Shown one piece after another: positions 18,014 to 26,824 of a stretch of 54,584 bases of DNA. The position numbers were made by a program, and so were the translations under genes. Under the pieces are notes generated by a model that saw nothing but the letters and a program-made list of their open reading frames with translations, had not been told where the DNA came from and ran no database searches. This DNA comes from Jannaschia aquimarina (GTDB lineage Bacteria > Pseudomonadota > Alphaproteobacteria > Rhodobacterales > Rhodobacteraceae), in the NCBI RefSeq assembly GCF_000877395.1, contig NZ_JYFE01000040.1, positions 1 through 54,584 on the forward strand. Direction: 5' to 3'. Position 1 is the stretch's first letter. The number at the start of each line of letters is the position of its first letter.

Positions 18014-18327
18014 GCCTCCTCTGTCGCCCGGATCGGATGATGAACCGTCACCAGCTTGGTCCCGTCGGGGAACGTCGCCTCGACCTGCACGTCATGGATC
18101 ATGTCGGGCACGCCATCCATGCATTGGTCCGCACGGACCACATGCGCCCCGGCCTGCATCAGATCGGAGACGGAGCGTCCGTCGCGCGCGCCCTCGACCA
18201 CGAAGTCGGTGATCAGCGCGATCGCCTCCGGGTGATTGAGTTTGACGCCCCGCTCCAAACGGTTGCGCGCCACCATCGCGGCCAGGCTGACCAGCAGCTT
18301 GTCCTTTTCGCGCGGGGTCAGGTTCAT
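18010..18327 (-). CDS. ureA: Urease gamma subunit
   Basis: A 105-residue helical subunit: [37 protein letters not shown], the [11 protein letters not shown] segment, and the C-terminal [15 protein letters not shown]. Slightly longer than the common 100 residues by a short acidic tail. It starts one base after the ureD stop. Confidence 0.97.
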   Translation of the reverse strand: MNLTPREKDKLLVSLAAMVARNRLERGVKLNHPEAIALITDFVVEGARDGRSVSDLMQAGAHVVRADQCMDGVPDMIHDVQVEATFPDGTKLVTVHHPIRATEEA

Positions 18328-18328
18328 C

Positions 18329-19105
18329 TCATCGCTCCGCTTGCCAGACGCGCGGCATCGGCGCGCCGCGCAACGCCACGATGGCGCCGATCAGGGCGCG
18401 GCGCAACGGGGCAGCGGTCGCATGTGCCATCCGGACCACAAGGCGACCGTCCCAGGCCGACGCCGCCGCGAAATCGGGCAGATCGCGCAAACGCGAATGC
18501 GCGTCCTCCGCTCCCGGCCCGATCAGGATCAGCGAGGCAACCGCCTGCGCACCGGCGAGCGCATGGGGATGGGCAAGCGCCTCCGGGTCCAGGTGGAAAT
18601 GCTCCTCATGGATCAATCGCCCTGCCCGCCGGATCGTGCGCCGGTCGGACAATGTCGCGGCTTGCGTCCTCTCTCCCATGGCGGCCCGGCCAAGAATGGC
18701 GCTCTCGACCAGCAGGACGGTCGCGTCCTCGGCGAGGTCGACCACAGTATCGCGGCGGGTCGCGGACCCTTCGAAGAGGATCGTCTCCTGTGGAAGCCAG
18801 TCGAGCCGCGCGCCCGCGCCCACGGTCAGGCGGACATCGATGCGTCCCTCGCCGGACGCCGCGCGGTAGGTCCGCTCCGCCGTCTGGGTCGAGGCCGTCA
18901 CGCGTGCGTCCGCTCCGATCTTGCATTCGTATGCAAGGATGTCCCCGCCGGTCACGCCGCCCGATGTGTTCAGGAACACGACTTCGGGGTCAGGTCCGTC
19001 GACGCGCGGCAGCATCGCCTTTGCGCAGCCGGATTGCGAGAGATCCCTCAACCCGGCGCGCCCGATCTCGACCCGCGCGGCGCCGCGCGCCCTTTGCATC
19101 TTCAT
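18329..19105 (-). CDS. ureD: Urease accessory protein UreD (UreH)
   Basis: 258 residues, the scaffold of the UreDFG maturation complex that contacts apo-urease directly. Recognised by [13 protein letters not shown] near residue 45, the [10 protein letters not shown] segment, [11 protein letters not shown], and the mid-protein FHLDPEALA stretch. ATG 19105 is first in the operon; Met3 is an alternative start. It diverges from pyrC, leaving only about 64 bases for both promoters. Confidence 0.93.
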   Translation of the reverse strand: MKMQRARGAARVEIGRAGLRDLSQSGCAKAMLPRVDGPDPEVVFLNTSGGVTGGDILAYECKIGADARVTASTQTAERTYRAASGEGRIDVRLTVGAGARLDWLPQETILFEGSATRRDTVVDLAEDATVLLVESAILGRAAMGERTQAATLSDRRTIRRAGRLIHEEHFHLDPEALAHPHALAGAQAVASLILIGPGAEDAHSRLRDLPDFAAASAWDGRLVVRMAHATAAPLRRALIGAIVALRGAPMPRVWQAER

Positions 19106-19169
19106 GGCTTTGGCCTATCCGTCCGGCCCGCTCTGGCCAACCCCGTTCCGCTGGGGCATCACGCCGGCC

Positions 19170-20186
19170 ATGGAATCGCTGACGATCCGCCGCCCCGACG
19201 ACTGGCACCTCCATCTGCGTGACGGGGTTATGCTGGACGTGGTCGCCCCGCTCAGCCGCCATTTCGGGCGTGCGATCGTGATGCCGAACCTTGTGCCTCC
19301 GGTCGTCACCAAGGCGCAGGCGGAGGCTTATCGCGACCGGATCAGGTCCGCCGGGTTCGCTCGGCCGCTGATGACGCTTTACCTGACCGAGACGACGGAC
19401 CCGCAGGACGTGGTCGCCGCGCATCGGGACGGCGTGATCACGGCGGTGAAGCTCTATCCCGCAGGGGCGACCACCAACTCCGCCTCCGGCGTGCGGGACT
19501 TCGAGGCCGTCCGCCCCGTTTTGGCCGCGATGGAAGAGTATGGCGTGCCGCTCTGCCTGCACGGTGAAGTCACGGCCGCCGAGATCGATATCTTCGATCG
19601 GGAGGCCGCTTTCCTGGATCAGCGCCTCGACCCGCTGCGCCGCGCGCACCCGGCTCTGAAGCTCACGCTGGAACATGTGACCACCGAGGAAGCGGTTGCA
19701 TACGTATGCGAGAACGGTCTCGGCGCCACGATCACCCCTCAGCACCTGATGTCCGACCGCAACGACATGCTCGCGGGCGGGATGCGCCCTCACTTCTACT
19801 GCTTGCCGATCCTCAAACGTCGCAAACACCGCGAGGCTCTGCGCCGGGCCGCCACGACGCGGTCCGAGTTCTTCCTTGGCACCGACAGCGCCCCCCATCC
19901 GCAGCACGCCAAGGAAGCCTGCGTCTGCGCCGCGGGATGTTTTACGGCCCCTCACGCGCTGGCGCTCTACGCGACCGTATTCGAGGAGGAGGGCGCGCTC
20001 GACGCGTTCGAGGCCTTCGCCTCGCTGAACGGTCCGCGGCATTACGGCCTCCCTCCGAACGACGATACGATCACGCTGGTCAGAGACGAGGCGCTCTCCC
20101 TCCCCGACCGCCATGGTGACGACCCGCGCGTCGTCCCCTTCGACCCCGGCCGCCCGATCCACTGGCACGTGCAGGAGCAGACATGA
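19170..20186 (+). CDS. pyrC: Dihydroorotase (class II)
   Basis: A 338-residue zinc amidohydrolase that cyclises carbamoyl-aspartate to dihydroorotate. Metal-site motifs: [10 protein letters not shown], the carbamylated Lys in [31 protein letters not shown] and the catalytic Asp in [12 protein letters not shown] 19170 ([12 protein letters not shown]) fits the family N-terminus, but no clear ribosome site precedes it. ATG 19104 would add 22 residues and overlap the divergent ureD start. The stop overlaps pyrE (ATGA), giving a coupled pyrCE unit. Confidence 0.95.
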   Translation: MESLTIRRPDDWHLHLRDGVMLDVVAPLSRHFGRAIVMPNLVPPVVTKAQAEAYRDRIRSAGFARPLMTLYLTETTDPQDVVAAHRDGVITAVKLYPAGATTNSASGVRDFEAVRPVLAAMEEYGVPLCLHGEVTAAEIDIFDREAAFLDQRLDPLRRAHPALKLTLEHVTTEEAVAYVCENGLGATITPQHLMSDRNDMLAGGMRPHFYCLPILKRRKHREALRRAATTRSEFFLGTDSAPHPQHAKEACVCAAGCFTAPHALALYATVFEEEGALDAFEAFASLNGPRHYGLPPNDDTITLVRDEALSLPDRHGDDPRVVPFDPGRPIHWHVQEQT

Positions 20187-20860
20187 TCCCAGCCACCTTC
20201 CCGCCCCGCGAGGAGATCGCCCGCCTCACCGCCCGCGCCCTGCTCGAGGTGGAGGCCGTCGCCTTTCGGCCCGAGGAGCCGTTCATTTTGTCCTCGGGCC
20301 TGCCCAGCCCGACCTATATCGACTGCCGCCGTTTGATCGGCTTTCCGCGCATCCGTTCGATGCTGATGGATTTCCTGACGCTTACGGTGATGCGCGATGT
20401 CGGCCTCGAGGCGTTCGACAATGTCGCAGGCGGCGAGACGGCGGGTATCCCCTTTGCCGCGCTCGTGGCCGAACGCATGGCGCTTCCGATGTCCTATGTC
20501 CGAAAGAAGCCGAAGGGTCATGGACGAAACGCCCGCATCGAAGGCCCGATGACCGAAGGACAGCGGGTCCTGCTCGTCGAGGACCTGACGACCGATGGCG
20601 GCTCGAAGCTGTCCTTCGTCGATGCGATCCGTGAGACGGGCGCCAGTTGCGCGCATACTGCGGTCATCTTCAACTACGGCATCTTCCCCGAAACCGAAAA
20701 GACGCTGGGCGACCACGGCGTCAGTCTGCATGCGCTCTGCACGTGGTGGGACGTCCTGGCCGAAGCGCGCGCCTCCCGCGTGTTCGGCGGCAAGACGCTT
20801 GAAGCCGTGCACGATTTCCTGACGGACCCGCGGGGCTGGCAGGCGGCGCACAAGTCCTGA
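20183..20860 (+). CDS. pyrE: Orotate phosphoribosyltransferase
   Basis: 225 residues; joins orotate to PRPP to give OMP. The PRPP-binding motif [14 protein letters not shown] is intact, as are [16 protein letters not shown] and the flexible-loop RKKPKGHGR. Coupled to pyrC by a 4-base overlap, so steps 3 and 5 of UMP synthesis are made together, while pyrD lies 11 kb away. Confidence 0.96.
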   Translation: MIPATFPPREEIARLTARALLEVEAVAFRPEEPFILSSGLPSPTYIDCRRLIGFPRIRSMLMDFLTLTVMRDVGLEAFDNVAGGETAGIPFAALVAERMALPMSYVRKKPKGHGRNARIEGPMTEGQRVLLVEDLTTDGGSKLSFVDAIRETGASCAHTAVIFNYGIFPETEKTLGDHGVSLHALCTWWDVLAEARASRVFGGKTLEAVHDFLTDPRGWQAAHKS

Positions 20861-20982
20861 TCCGCTCCGAGCGCTCTTGCAGCGACCCGCTCGTTACCGA
20901 CCTGTAACCTGCCGATGTCGCGTCCCGGTTGACGCGATGGCGCGAACTCGATTCCCTGAGGAAAATGGGATCGGAACCAGCC

Positions 20983-21429
20983 ATGCGCATCCTCCTCGCC
21001 GTGCCGTTTCTCGCCGCCTGCGCGGCGCAAAACCCCGGACAGACGCCCGCGCGCGCCGAGCAGCAGCGGATGACGGAACTGGACAATGCCGCACTCTGGC
21101 AGATCCAGGCGAATACCGATGATCGGCTGGAATTGGCGCGGGCCGAGGCGGAACTCGGAAGCCGGGACGAACTCGTGGTCCAGGGCTCGTATCTCGGGCG
21201 GCGAACCCTGTCGGCTGCGGGACGGTCACGTTACAGACGGGGCCGAACGGATCCTGAGACCGACATCCTCGCCTGCGACGACTTCGTGACGAACGGGGCC
21301 GCCCAGGTCGAGTTTCTCGGCGCCGGCGGTCCGCGCGTGGATCAGCACGCCCTCGACCCCGATGGCGACGGGCTGGCCTGCAACTGGGTCGAGACGTTGC
21401 GGCAGGCGGCCGCGCGCGCGAGGGGCTAG
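20983..21429 (+). CDS. Excalibur-domain lipoprotein
   Basis: 148 residues. The N-terminus MRILLAVPFLAACAAQ has a lipobox (FLAAC) for signal peptidase II, so the protein should be lipid-anchored. A C-terminal Excalibur-type calcium-binding motif follows: LACDDFVTNGAAQVEFL ... DPDGDGLACNW, with DxDGDG as the putative loop. The domain often occurs in extracellular proteins near nucleases or hydrolases; here it is alone. Starts at 20929 and 20965 are open in frame. 20983 is chosen because it begins the signal sequence and has GGA at suitable spacing. Confidence 0.75.
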   Translation: MRILLAVPFLAACAAQNPGQTPARAEQQRMTELDNAALWQIQANTDDRLELARAEAELGSRDELVVQGSYLGRRTLSAAGRSRYRRGRTDPETDILACDDFVTNGAAQVEFLGAGGPRVDQHALDPDGDGLACNWVETLRQAAARARG

Positions 21430-21477
21430 GCCTCATTTTTTTCAGTCCGTTGCGCGGGGCCGCGCTGCGGATCAGAG

Positions 21478-21500
21478 GCTATCCACAGGCGGTTCACAGG
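21478..21500 (+). promoter_or_regulatory. DnaA-box-like sequence upstream of dnaB
   Basis: CTATCCACA (21479-21487) differs from the strict DnaA box TTATCCACA at one base. It is followed 3 bases later by GGTTCACAGG, a partial second copy. The pair sits about 80 bases before the dnaB start. A single near-match is weak evidence, but the target gene makes DnaA control plausible. Confidence 0.3.
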
Positions 21501-21567
21501 TTGCTCCAGGTTGAGGTGACCGGCCGCAGCGCGTATCCCCATCGGAGGGGCAAGCGGGGGCAAGACG

Positions 21568-23046
21568 ATGAACGAGGTCGCACGGTTGGAGACGTCGCAG
21601 CAGAACGCGCCCGAAGCGCAGCTGCCGCACAATATCGAGGCGGAACAACAGGTTCTGGGCGCCCTTCTGACGGATAATGATCTGTACGACAGGGTCGCCA
21701 GCGTGGTTCGGGCGGAACACTTCTATGATCCCGTCCATGCCCGCATCTACGAGACCTGTGCCGCCCGGATCCAGAAGAACGCGCTGGCTTCCCCGGTCAC
21801 GCTGAAGCCGTTCTTCGAGGAAGACGAGGGGCTCAAATCCCTCGGCGGTCCGGCCTATCTGGTCAACCTCGCCGCATCGGCCGTGGCCGCCTATGCGGTG
21901 CGTGACTACGCCCAGATGATCTACGATCTGGCGATCCGCCGCACCCTGATAAGCTTGGGCCGGGACATCAGCGCCAAGGCCGCCGACGTGGACATCGCCT
22001 CGGAGCCCTCCGACCAGATCGTCGAGGCGGAATCGGCGCTCTACGCCCTGGCCGAGCAGGGCCGGAGCGAGAGCGGATTCCAGTCCTTCCTCTCGGCGGT
22101 CACGCAGGCGGTCGAGGTCGCCAACGCCGCCTACCAGCGCGAGGGCGGGCTGGCGGGCGTCTCGACCGGTCTGATCGACATGGACAAGAAGCTGGGCGGT
22201 CTGCACCGCTCGGACCTTCTGATCCTCGCGGGGCGGCCGTCGATGGGGAAGACGTCGCTGGCCACCAACGTCGCCTTCAACATCGCCAAGGCCTACAAAC
22301 GGGGGACCACCCATGACGGGCGCGAAGGCGCCGTGGAGGGCGGTGTCGTCGGCTTCTATTCGCTCGAAATGTCGGCCGAGCAGCTTGCCGCGCGGATCCT
22401 GTCGGAAGCCGCCGAGGTGCCCAGCGAACAGATCCGCAAGGGCGACATGACCGAAGCCGAATTCCGCCGCTTCATCGAGGCGGCGAAGACGCTGGAAAGC
22501 TGCCCGCTCTATATCGACGACACGCCCGCCTTGCCCATCAGCCAGCTCGCCGCCCGCGCACGGCGGCTCAAGCGGACGCACGGGCTGGACGTGCTGATCG
22601 TGGACTATCTCCAACTGGTCCGCCCTGCGACCGCCAAGGACAGCCGGGTCAACGAGGTGTCCGAGATCACCCAGGGCCTGAAGGCCATCGCCAAGGAGCT
22701 GGATATCCCGGTCATCGCACTCTCGCAGCTCTCTCGCCAGGTGGAAAGCCGGGAGGACAAGCGCCCGCAGCTCAGCGACCTGCGCGAATCCGGCTCGATC
22801 GAGCAGGACGCGGACGTGGTGATGTTCGTCTATCGCGAGGAATACTACAAAGAGCGTGAGAAGCCGGGCGATCACCAGCTCGACAAGATGGCGGAATGGC
22901 AGCAGGCGATGGAAGCCGTCCACGGAAAGGCCGAGGTAATCATTGGCAAGCAGCGCCATGGTCCCATCGGCACGGTCGAGCTGTCCTTCGAGGGTCGGTT
23001 CACTCGTTTCGGAAACCTCGTGAAGCCCTGGCAGCAAGGCGACTGA
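21568..23046 (+). CDS. dnaB: Replicative DNA helicase DnaB
   Basis: 492 residues. The N-terminal DnaB domain (about 20-125, LPHNIEAEQQVLGALL) binds primase; after a linker comes the RecA-like motor with Walker A GRPSMGKTS, Walker B IVDYLQL, the DRPQLSDLRESG segment (here DKRPQLSDLRESG) and an arginine finger region. Ring hexamer at the replication fork. The protein is full length with no intein. No strong neighbour coupling: 138 bases from the lipoprotein gene and 300 bases before the MBL gene. Confidence 0.97.
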   Translation: MNEVARLETSQQNAPEAQLPHNIEAEQQVLGALLTDNDLYDRVASVVRAEHFYDPVHARIYETCAARIQKNALASPVTLKPFFEEDEGLKSLGGPAYLVNLAASAVAAYAVRDYAQMIYDLAIRRTLISLGRDISAKAADVDIASEPSDQIVEAESALYALAEQGRSESGFQSFLSAVTQAVEVANAAYQREGGLAGVSTGLIDMDKKLGGLHRSDLLILAGRPSMGKTSLATNVAFNIAKAYKRGTTHDGREGAVEGGVVGFYSLEMSAEQLAARILSEAAEVPSEQIRKGDMTEAEFRRFIEAAKTLESCPLYIDDTPALPISQLAARARRLKRTHGLDVLIVDYLQLVRPATAKDSRVNEVSEITQGLKAIAKELDIPVIALSQLSRQVESREDKRPQLSDLRESGSIEQDADVVMFVYREEYYKEREKPGDHQLDKMAEWQQAMEAVHGKAEVIIGKQRHGPIGTVELSFEGRFTRFGNLVKPWQQGD

Positions 23047-23346
23047 AGATGCACCGCCATGTCCGACCGGCCGGCGCGTCGCGGCCCCACCTGCCCTTGG
23101 CGAAGAGGTGCCGCGGGATCGCCGCGGAGAGGTTCGGATGAGCGGCGGCTTGCGGGCCGTTCCGCGAGCGGCGACAATCGGCCGAGCGGGCGCGTCAGGA
23201 CGCCGCATCCAGAGGGAGTGGAAGCCGCCACCACCATATGTTGGTCCGAAATGGCTCTTAGCCTGTCCGTGAGGCAGAGGCACCGACCGAAACGGCGCCC
23301 AAGATAGCAGAACGACGGAGCGCGAAATGCACCGCGAACGACCCCT
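23047..23346. other. 300-base spacer after dnaB, no gene seen
   Basis: No convincing coding frame: the 82-residue frame at 23059 is arginine-rich and similar to nothing I know. A small hairpin CCGCGG-GATCG-CCGCGG at 23111-23127 might end dnaB transcription but has no T-run. The promoter of the following gene presumably lies in its AT-richer right part (about 23235-23300). Confidence 0.5.
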
Positions 23347-24681
23347 ATGAGCATTCCGACGATCGAGTTGGTGACCCACGCGTCCGTGCTCGTCCGGCAA
23401 GGGCAGACCGGATTGCTGACCGATCCCTGGTATTCCGGCCCGGCCTTCCACAACGGCTGGCGCCTGATGCACGAACCCTCGGAACAGCAGGTCGCGGACG
23501 TCCTGTCGCGCACAACGGATATCTGGATCAGCCACGAACATCCGGACCATTTCTCGCCGGCCTTCTTCAAGCGCTGGGGCGATACGATCCGGGATGCCGG
23601 AATCCACATCTGGTTCCAGAAGATCGCCGATCAGCGCGTGGCCCATTTCCTGCGGGCCCAGGGCTTCGAATTGACCGAGATGGCGCTCGGCCAGGCCCAC
23701 CAGATCGGCGAATTAACCTGCGTTTGCCTGAAGGACGAGTTCTATGACTCCCTTCTCTCTATCCGCGGTGGCGGGCGGCACATCCTGAACGTCAACGATT
23801 GCAACATCGCCGACCGCCCCCGCGCCGAGGAGATAAAGCGCGCCGTGGGAACCTGCGACATCCTTCTGACCCAGTTCAGCTATGCCGCCTGGAAGGGCGG
23901 CCGGGAGAACCGGACCTGGCGCGAGGCCGCCGCCCGCGAGAAGCTGGAGAACGTCGCCGTCCAGGCAGATGTCCTGGAGCCGAAGATGGTGATCCCCTTC
24001 GCCAGCTTCGTCCGGTTCGCGCACAAGCGGAACAGCTACCTGAACGATGCCGCGAACACGCCCGCCGACGTCGTCGCCAGGTTCGAGAATGCGCCATTCG
24101 CGGTCCAGGTTCTTGCACCCGGGGACGTGACCGACGGGACGCCGGACCGCGCGGCTTCGGACGCGGCCGTCGCTTGGTGGGCCGCCAACGATGCCTCCGA
24201 CAGGCCGTTGATGGGCTATGAAAGCGTCGATGAAACCGCGCTGCGCGATGCTTTCGACAATTGGATCACACGGATCCACCAAAAGAATTCCGTGCCGTCC
24301 ATGACCGTTGCCGCGCGGCTCAGTCCGATCCGGGTCCTTCAGCCGGTGACGATCTTCCTCGATGACGTGAATCAGACCTGGCGCGTCGATCCGGTACGGG
24401 GGCGCCTAGAGCAGACATCCGACGAGCCGGATCTGATGATGCATTCCGCTTCGCTGCACTTTCTTTTCGCCAACTCCTTCGGCTTCGACACGCTCAGCGT
24501 GAACGGCACCTTCGAGGAGGCACGTGAGGGCGGGTTCTCGCGGGCGGCACGCAGTCTTGCCATCGAAAACCTGAACAATCTCGGCCTCAGCTTCGGGCCG
24601 GGCCTGTTGCTGGAGCGTCAAGTCATCGGAGCGTTCTTCGAACGGCTCTCGAAGGTAAGGCGACGCTTGCGAGGCGCTTGA
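23347..24681 (+). CDS. MBL-fold metal-dependent hydrolase with C-terminal extension
   Basis: 444 residues. The N-terminal metallo-beta-lactamase domain (about 1-260) carries ISHEHPDHFSPA (HxHxDH) and LNVNDCNI as the later metal Asp. The style (LVTHASVLVRQGQTGLLTDPW) matches the UlaG/CMP-sialic-acid-hydroxylase-like group without a Rieske domain. The C-terminal 170 residues (SMTVAARLSPIRVLQPVTIFL ... SLHFLFANSFGFDTLSVNG) resemble an SCP2-like pocket. Substrate unknown. No good ribosome site is visible before ATG 23347. It ends 32 bases before the alr start. Confidence 0.8.
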   Translation: MSIPTIELVTHASVLVRQGQTGLLTDPWYSGPAFHNGWRLMHEPSEQQVADVLSRTTDIWISHEHPDHFSPAFFKRWGDTIRDAGIHIWFQKIADQRVAHFLRAQGFELTEMALGQAHQIGELTCVCLKDEFYDSLLSIRGGGRHILNVNDCNIADRPRAEEIKRAVGTCDILLTQFSYAAWKGGRENRTWREAAAREKLENVAVQADVLEPKMVIPFASFVRFAHKRNSYLNDAANTPADVVARFENAPFAVQVLAPGDVTDGTPDRAASDAAVAWWAANDASDRPLMGYESVDETALRDAFDNWITRIHQKNSVPSMTVAARLSPIRVLQPVTIFLDDVNQTWRVDPVRGRLEQTSDEPDLMMHSASLHFLFANSFGFDTLSVNGTFEEAREGGFSRAARSLAIENLNNLGLSFGPGLLLERQVIGAFFERLSKVRRRLRGA

Positions 24682-24713
24682 CGCCGCGCTGCGCGCGTCC
24701 CATCCCCTGCGCC

Positions 24714-25766
24714 ATGCCGACCGGAGAGCTTTTCATCGACCTCGAAGCCGTCGCCGCGAATTGGCGGGCACTGGACACCATGTCCGCGGAGACGGTGGAA
24801 ACGGCCGCCGTGGTCAAGGCGGACGGGTACGGTCTGGGTGCCGTGCCGGTCGCGCAGCGACTCGCGCAGGAAGGCGTGCGCGCCTTCTTCGTGGCGACCG
24901 CAGCCGAAGGCGTCGAGCTTCGGCGCGCCCTCGGCCCCGAGCCGCGCATCTACGTCTTCTACGGTCACATGCCGGGCGAAGCGGACACGCTGAAGCGCGC
25001 GGATCTCGTGCCGTTGATCTGCTCCATCCTGCAGCTGACGGCACATCTGGAGACGCTCCCCCGACATCCGTTCGGGCTGCAGCTCGATACGGGGATGAAC
25101 CGGCTGGGCCTCAAGCCCGCGGAATGGGACGCCGTGCGCGAAATCGTCCTTGCGGCCGAGCCGGTTTTGATCACCTCGCATCTGGCCAGCGCCGACACGC
25201 CCGAGGATCCGCAGAGCGCAGACCAACTCGCCCGCTTCCGCGAGATGACCGAAGGAGTGGAGGTTCCGTTAAGCCTCGCGGCGACCGGCGGCACGTTGCT
25301 GGGGAACGAGTACCATTTCGACATGGTGCGCCCGGGGATCGGTCTGTACGGCGGGTTGCCCTTCGCGGCGGCCGAGCCGGTGGTCGCGCTGGATCTGCCG
25401 GTGATCTCCTGTTTCGACGTCGCCGCCGGTGAGACGGTGGGCTACAACGCGACGTGGCGCGCCGGTGCGGACACGCGGATCGCGACGATCGCCGGCGGCT
25501 ACGCGGATGGTCTCCACCGGGCCCTTCAACCGGCCATGGAGGTCATGGCCGGACCGGTGCCGTGCCCCGTGGTCGGACGTGTGTCGATGGACCTGCTGAC
25601 GGTGGATATCGGCCATCTCGACGGCGATCCGAGCACCTTGTCCGTGCTCGGCCCGCATCATGGGATCGACGCGCTTGCACGCACCGGCGGGACGATTGGT
25701 TACGAGATCCTGACCTCGCTTGGTCGTCGCTATCGGCGAAACTATCGGGGCATGGTAGCGGGATAA
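24714..25766 (+). CDS. alr: Alanine racemase
   Basis: A 350-residue PLP enzyme giving D-alanine for peptidoglycan. The PLP lysine lies in AAVVKADGYGLGAVPVA; substrate and phosphate sites include GMNRLGLKP, TGGTLLG, MVRPGIGLYGG, and the C-terminal catalytic Tyr region VGYNATWRA with GRVSMDLLTVDI. ATG 24714 (MPTGELFIDLEAVAANW) gives the usual N-terminus; the upstream TTG frame is an overlap artefact. Confidence 0.95.
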   Translation: MPTGELFIDLEAVAANWRALDTMSAETVETAAVVKADGYGLGAVPVAQRLAQEGVRAFFVATAAEGVELRRALGPEPRIYVFYGHMPGEADTLKRADLVPLICSILQLTAHLETLPRHPFGLQLDTGMNRLGLKPAEWDAVREIVLAAEPVLITSHLASADTPEDPQSADQLARFREMTEGVEVPLSLAATGGTLLGNEYHFDMVRPGIGLYGGLPFAAAEPVVALDLPVISCFDVAAGETVGYNATWRAGADTRIATIAGGYADGLHRALQPAMEVMAGPVPCPVVGRVSMDLLTVDIGHLDGDPSTLSVLGPHHGIDALARTGGTIGYEILTSLGRRYRRNYRGMVAG

Positions 25767-25939
25767 TACCGCATCCAGTTGATTTTCCGCCTTAACTTTC
25801 AGGCGGGATTCCTGAACTTCCGGTCAACATTTCGGGAACCGCACACGAAAAAGTTGCGTTCTTCAGTCAATTGTCTGGTATGCTTGGGTAATCGAGCAGC
25901 CAACGACCCGCCACCAAGCCGCAACGGGGATTGGCCAAG

Positions 25940-26734
25940 ATGTACGAAACGCCGCGCAACGTCGCGATCGCCACCAGTCTGCTTCAGCAGGTCTGCTCCT
26001 TTATTCTGGCGCTCGCCGCCCTCACGATGGTCGTGCTGACCGGGGCGGCGGTGTTCGGGGCCATCGCTTGGCCCGACCTTCCGCTGGCGCTGGGTGGGCA
26101 GGACGTCGTGCAAGCGGGCATGTGGGCTCAGATCGCCCTGACCGTCCTTCTTCTGGTGCTCGTCGGGTTTCTGCCATCGAATGCCCGCGTCCGCCGGCTG
26201 GAGCTCACGAACCGGGACTTCCACATCTCGATGGAAGACGTGGCGAGAGCTTACGACTACGTCCACCGCGCCGACCGCGAGGGCGCGTTTCAGCTCAGCC
26301 GGGAATTCGACGCGATGCGCGACCGGATCGAGTGGATGCGCCAGCATCCCGAACTCGGCCATCTGGAACACGACGTCCTGCAACTCGCCGCACAGATGAG
26401 CACCGAGAGCCGTGAATTGGCCGAGGTCTATTCGGACGAAAAAGTCGACCGCGCCCGCAGCTTCCTCCGGCAACGCCAGCAGGAAGTCGAGGATTACCGT
26501 CAGCGAATCTCGATGGCTCAGGCCACCGTCCAGGAATTGAAGCGCTGGATGCAGGCCGTCTCGGTCGAGGAAGGGCTTGCGGAAAAGCAGCTCGAGCGGC
26601 TTCAGAAGGATCTTGCCGATATCACCGACGCCATGAAGCTGACCGGGCATTCCGAGCGGGACAAGGTCGTCGGCCTTGAGCGTCGCCGCAAGGTTGGCGG
26701 TGGCGCGAACACGGACGCCGTCCCGGCCGAGTGA
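25940..26734 (+). CDS. Membrane-anchored coiled-coil protein of unknown function
   Basis: 264 residues. Two hydrophobic helices (about 10-42 and 60-80) form a hairpin. The rest is charged and helical with heptad character (REFDAMRDRIEWMRQH, DRARSFLRQRQQEVEDYRQR, KQLERLQKDLADITDAM), so a long cytoplasmic coiled coil. Similar genes in this position have sometimes been labelled DNA repair protein, which the sequence does not support. It is placed between alr and radA. ATG 25940 has GGGGA upstream; a TTG at 25931 is the alternative. Confidence 0.75.
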   Translation: MYETPRNVAIATSLLQQVCSFILALAALTMVVLTGAAVFGAIAWPDLPLALGGQDVVQAGMWAQIALTVLLLVLVGFLPSNARVRRLELTNRDFHISMEDVARAYDYVHRADREGAFQLSREFDAMRDRIEWMRQHPELGHLEHDVLQLAAQMSTESRELAEVYSDEKVDRARSFLRQRQQEVEDYRQRISMAQATVQELKRWMQAVSVEEGLAEKQLERLQKDLADITDAMKLTGHSERDKVVGLERRRKVGGGANTDAVPAE

Positions 26735-26824
26735 TCGTGTTAGGGCGGTTGCGCCGCCCGGCAGGCCCTAGATTTCCGCCGATCTACTCTTGCCACCGAC
26801 ATGCGCGCGGATCAAAACGGGAAC

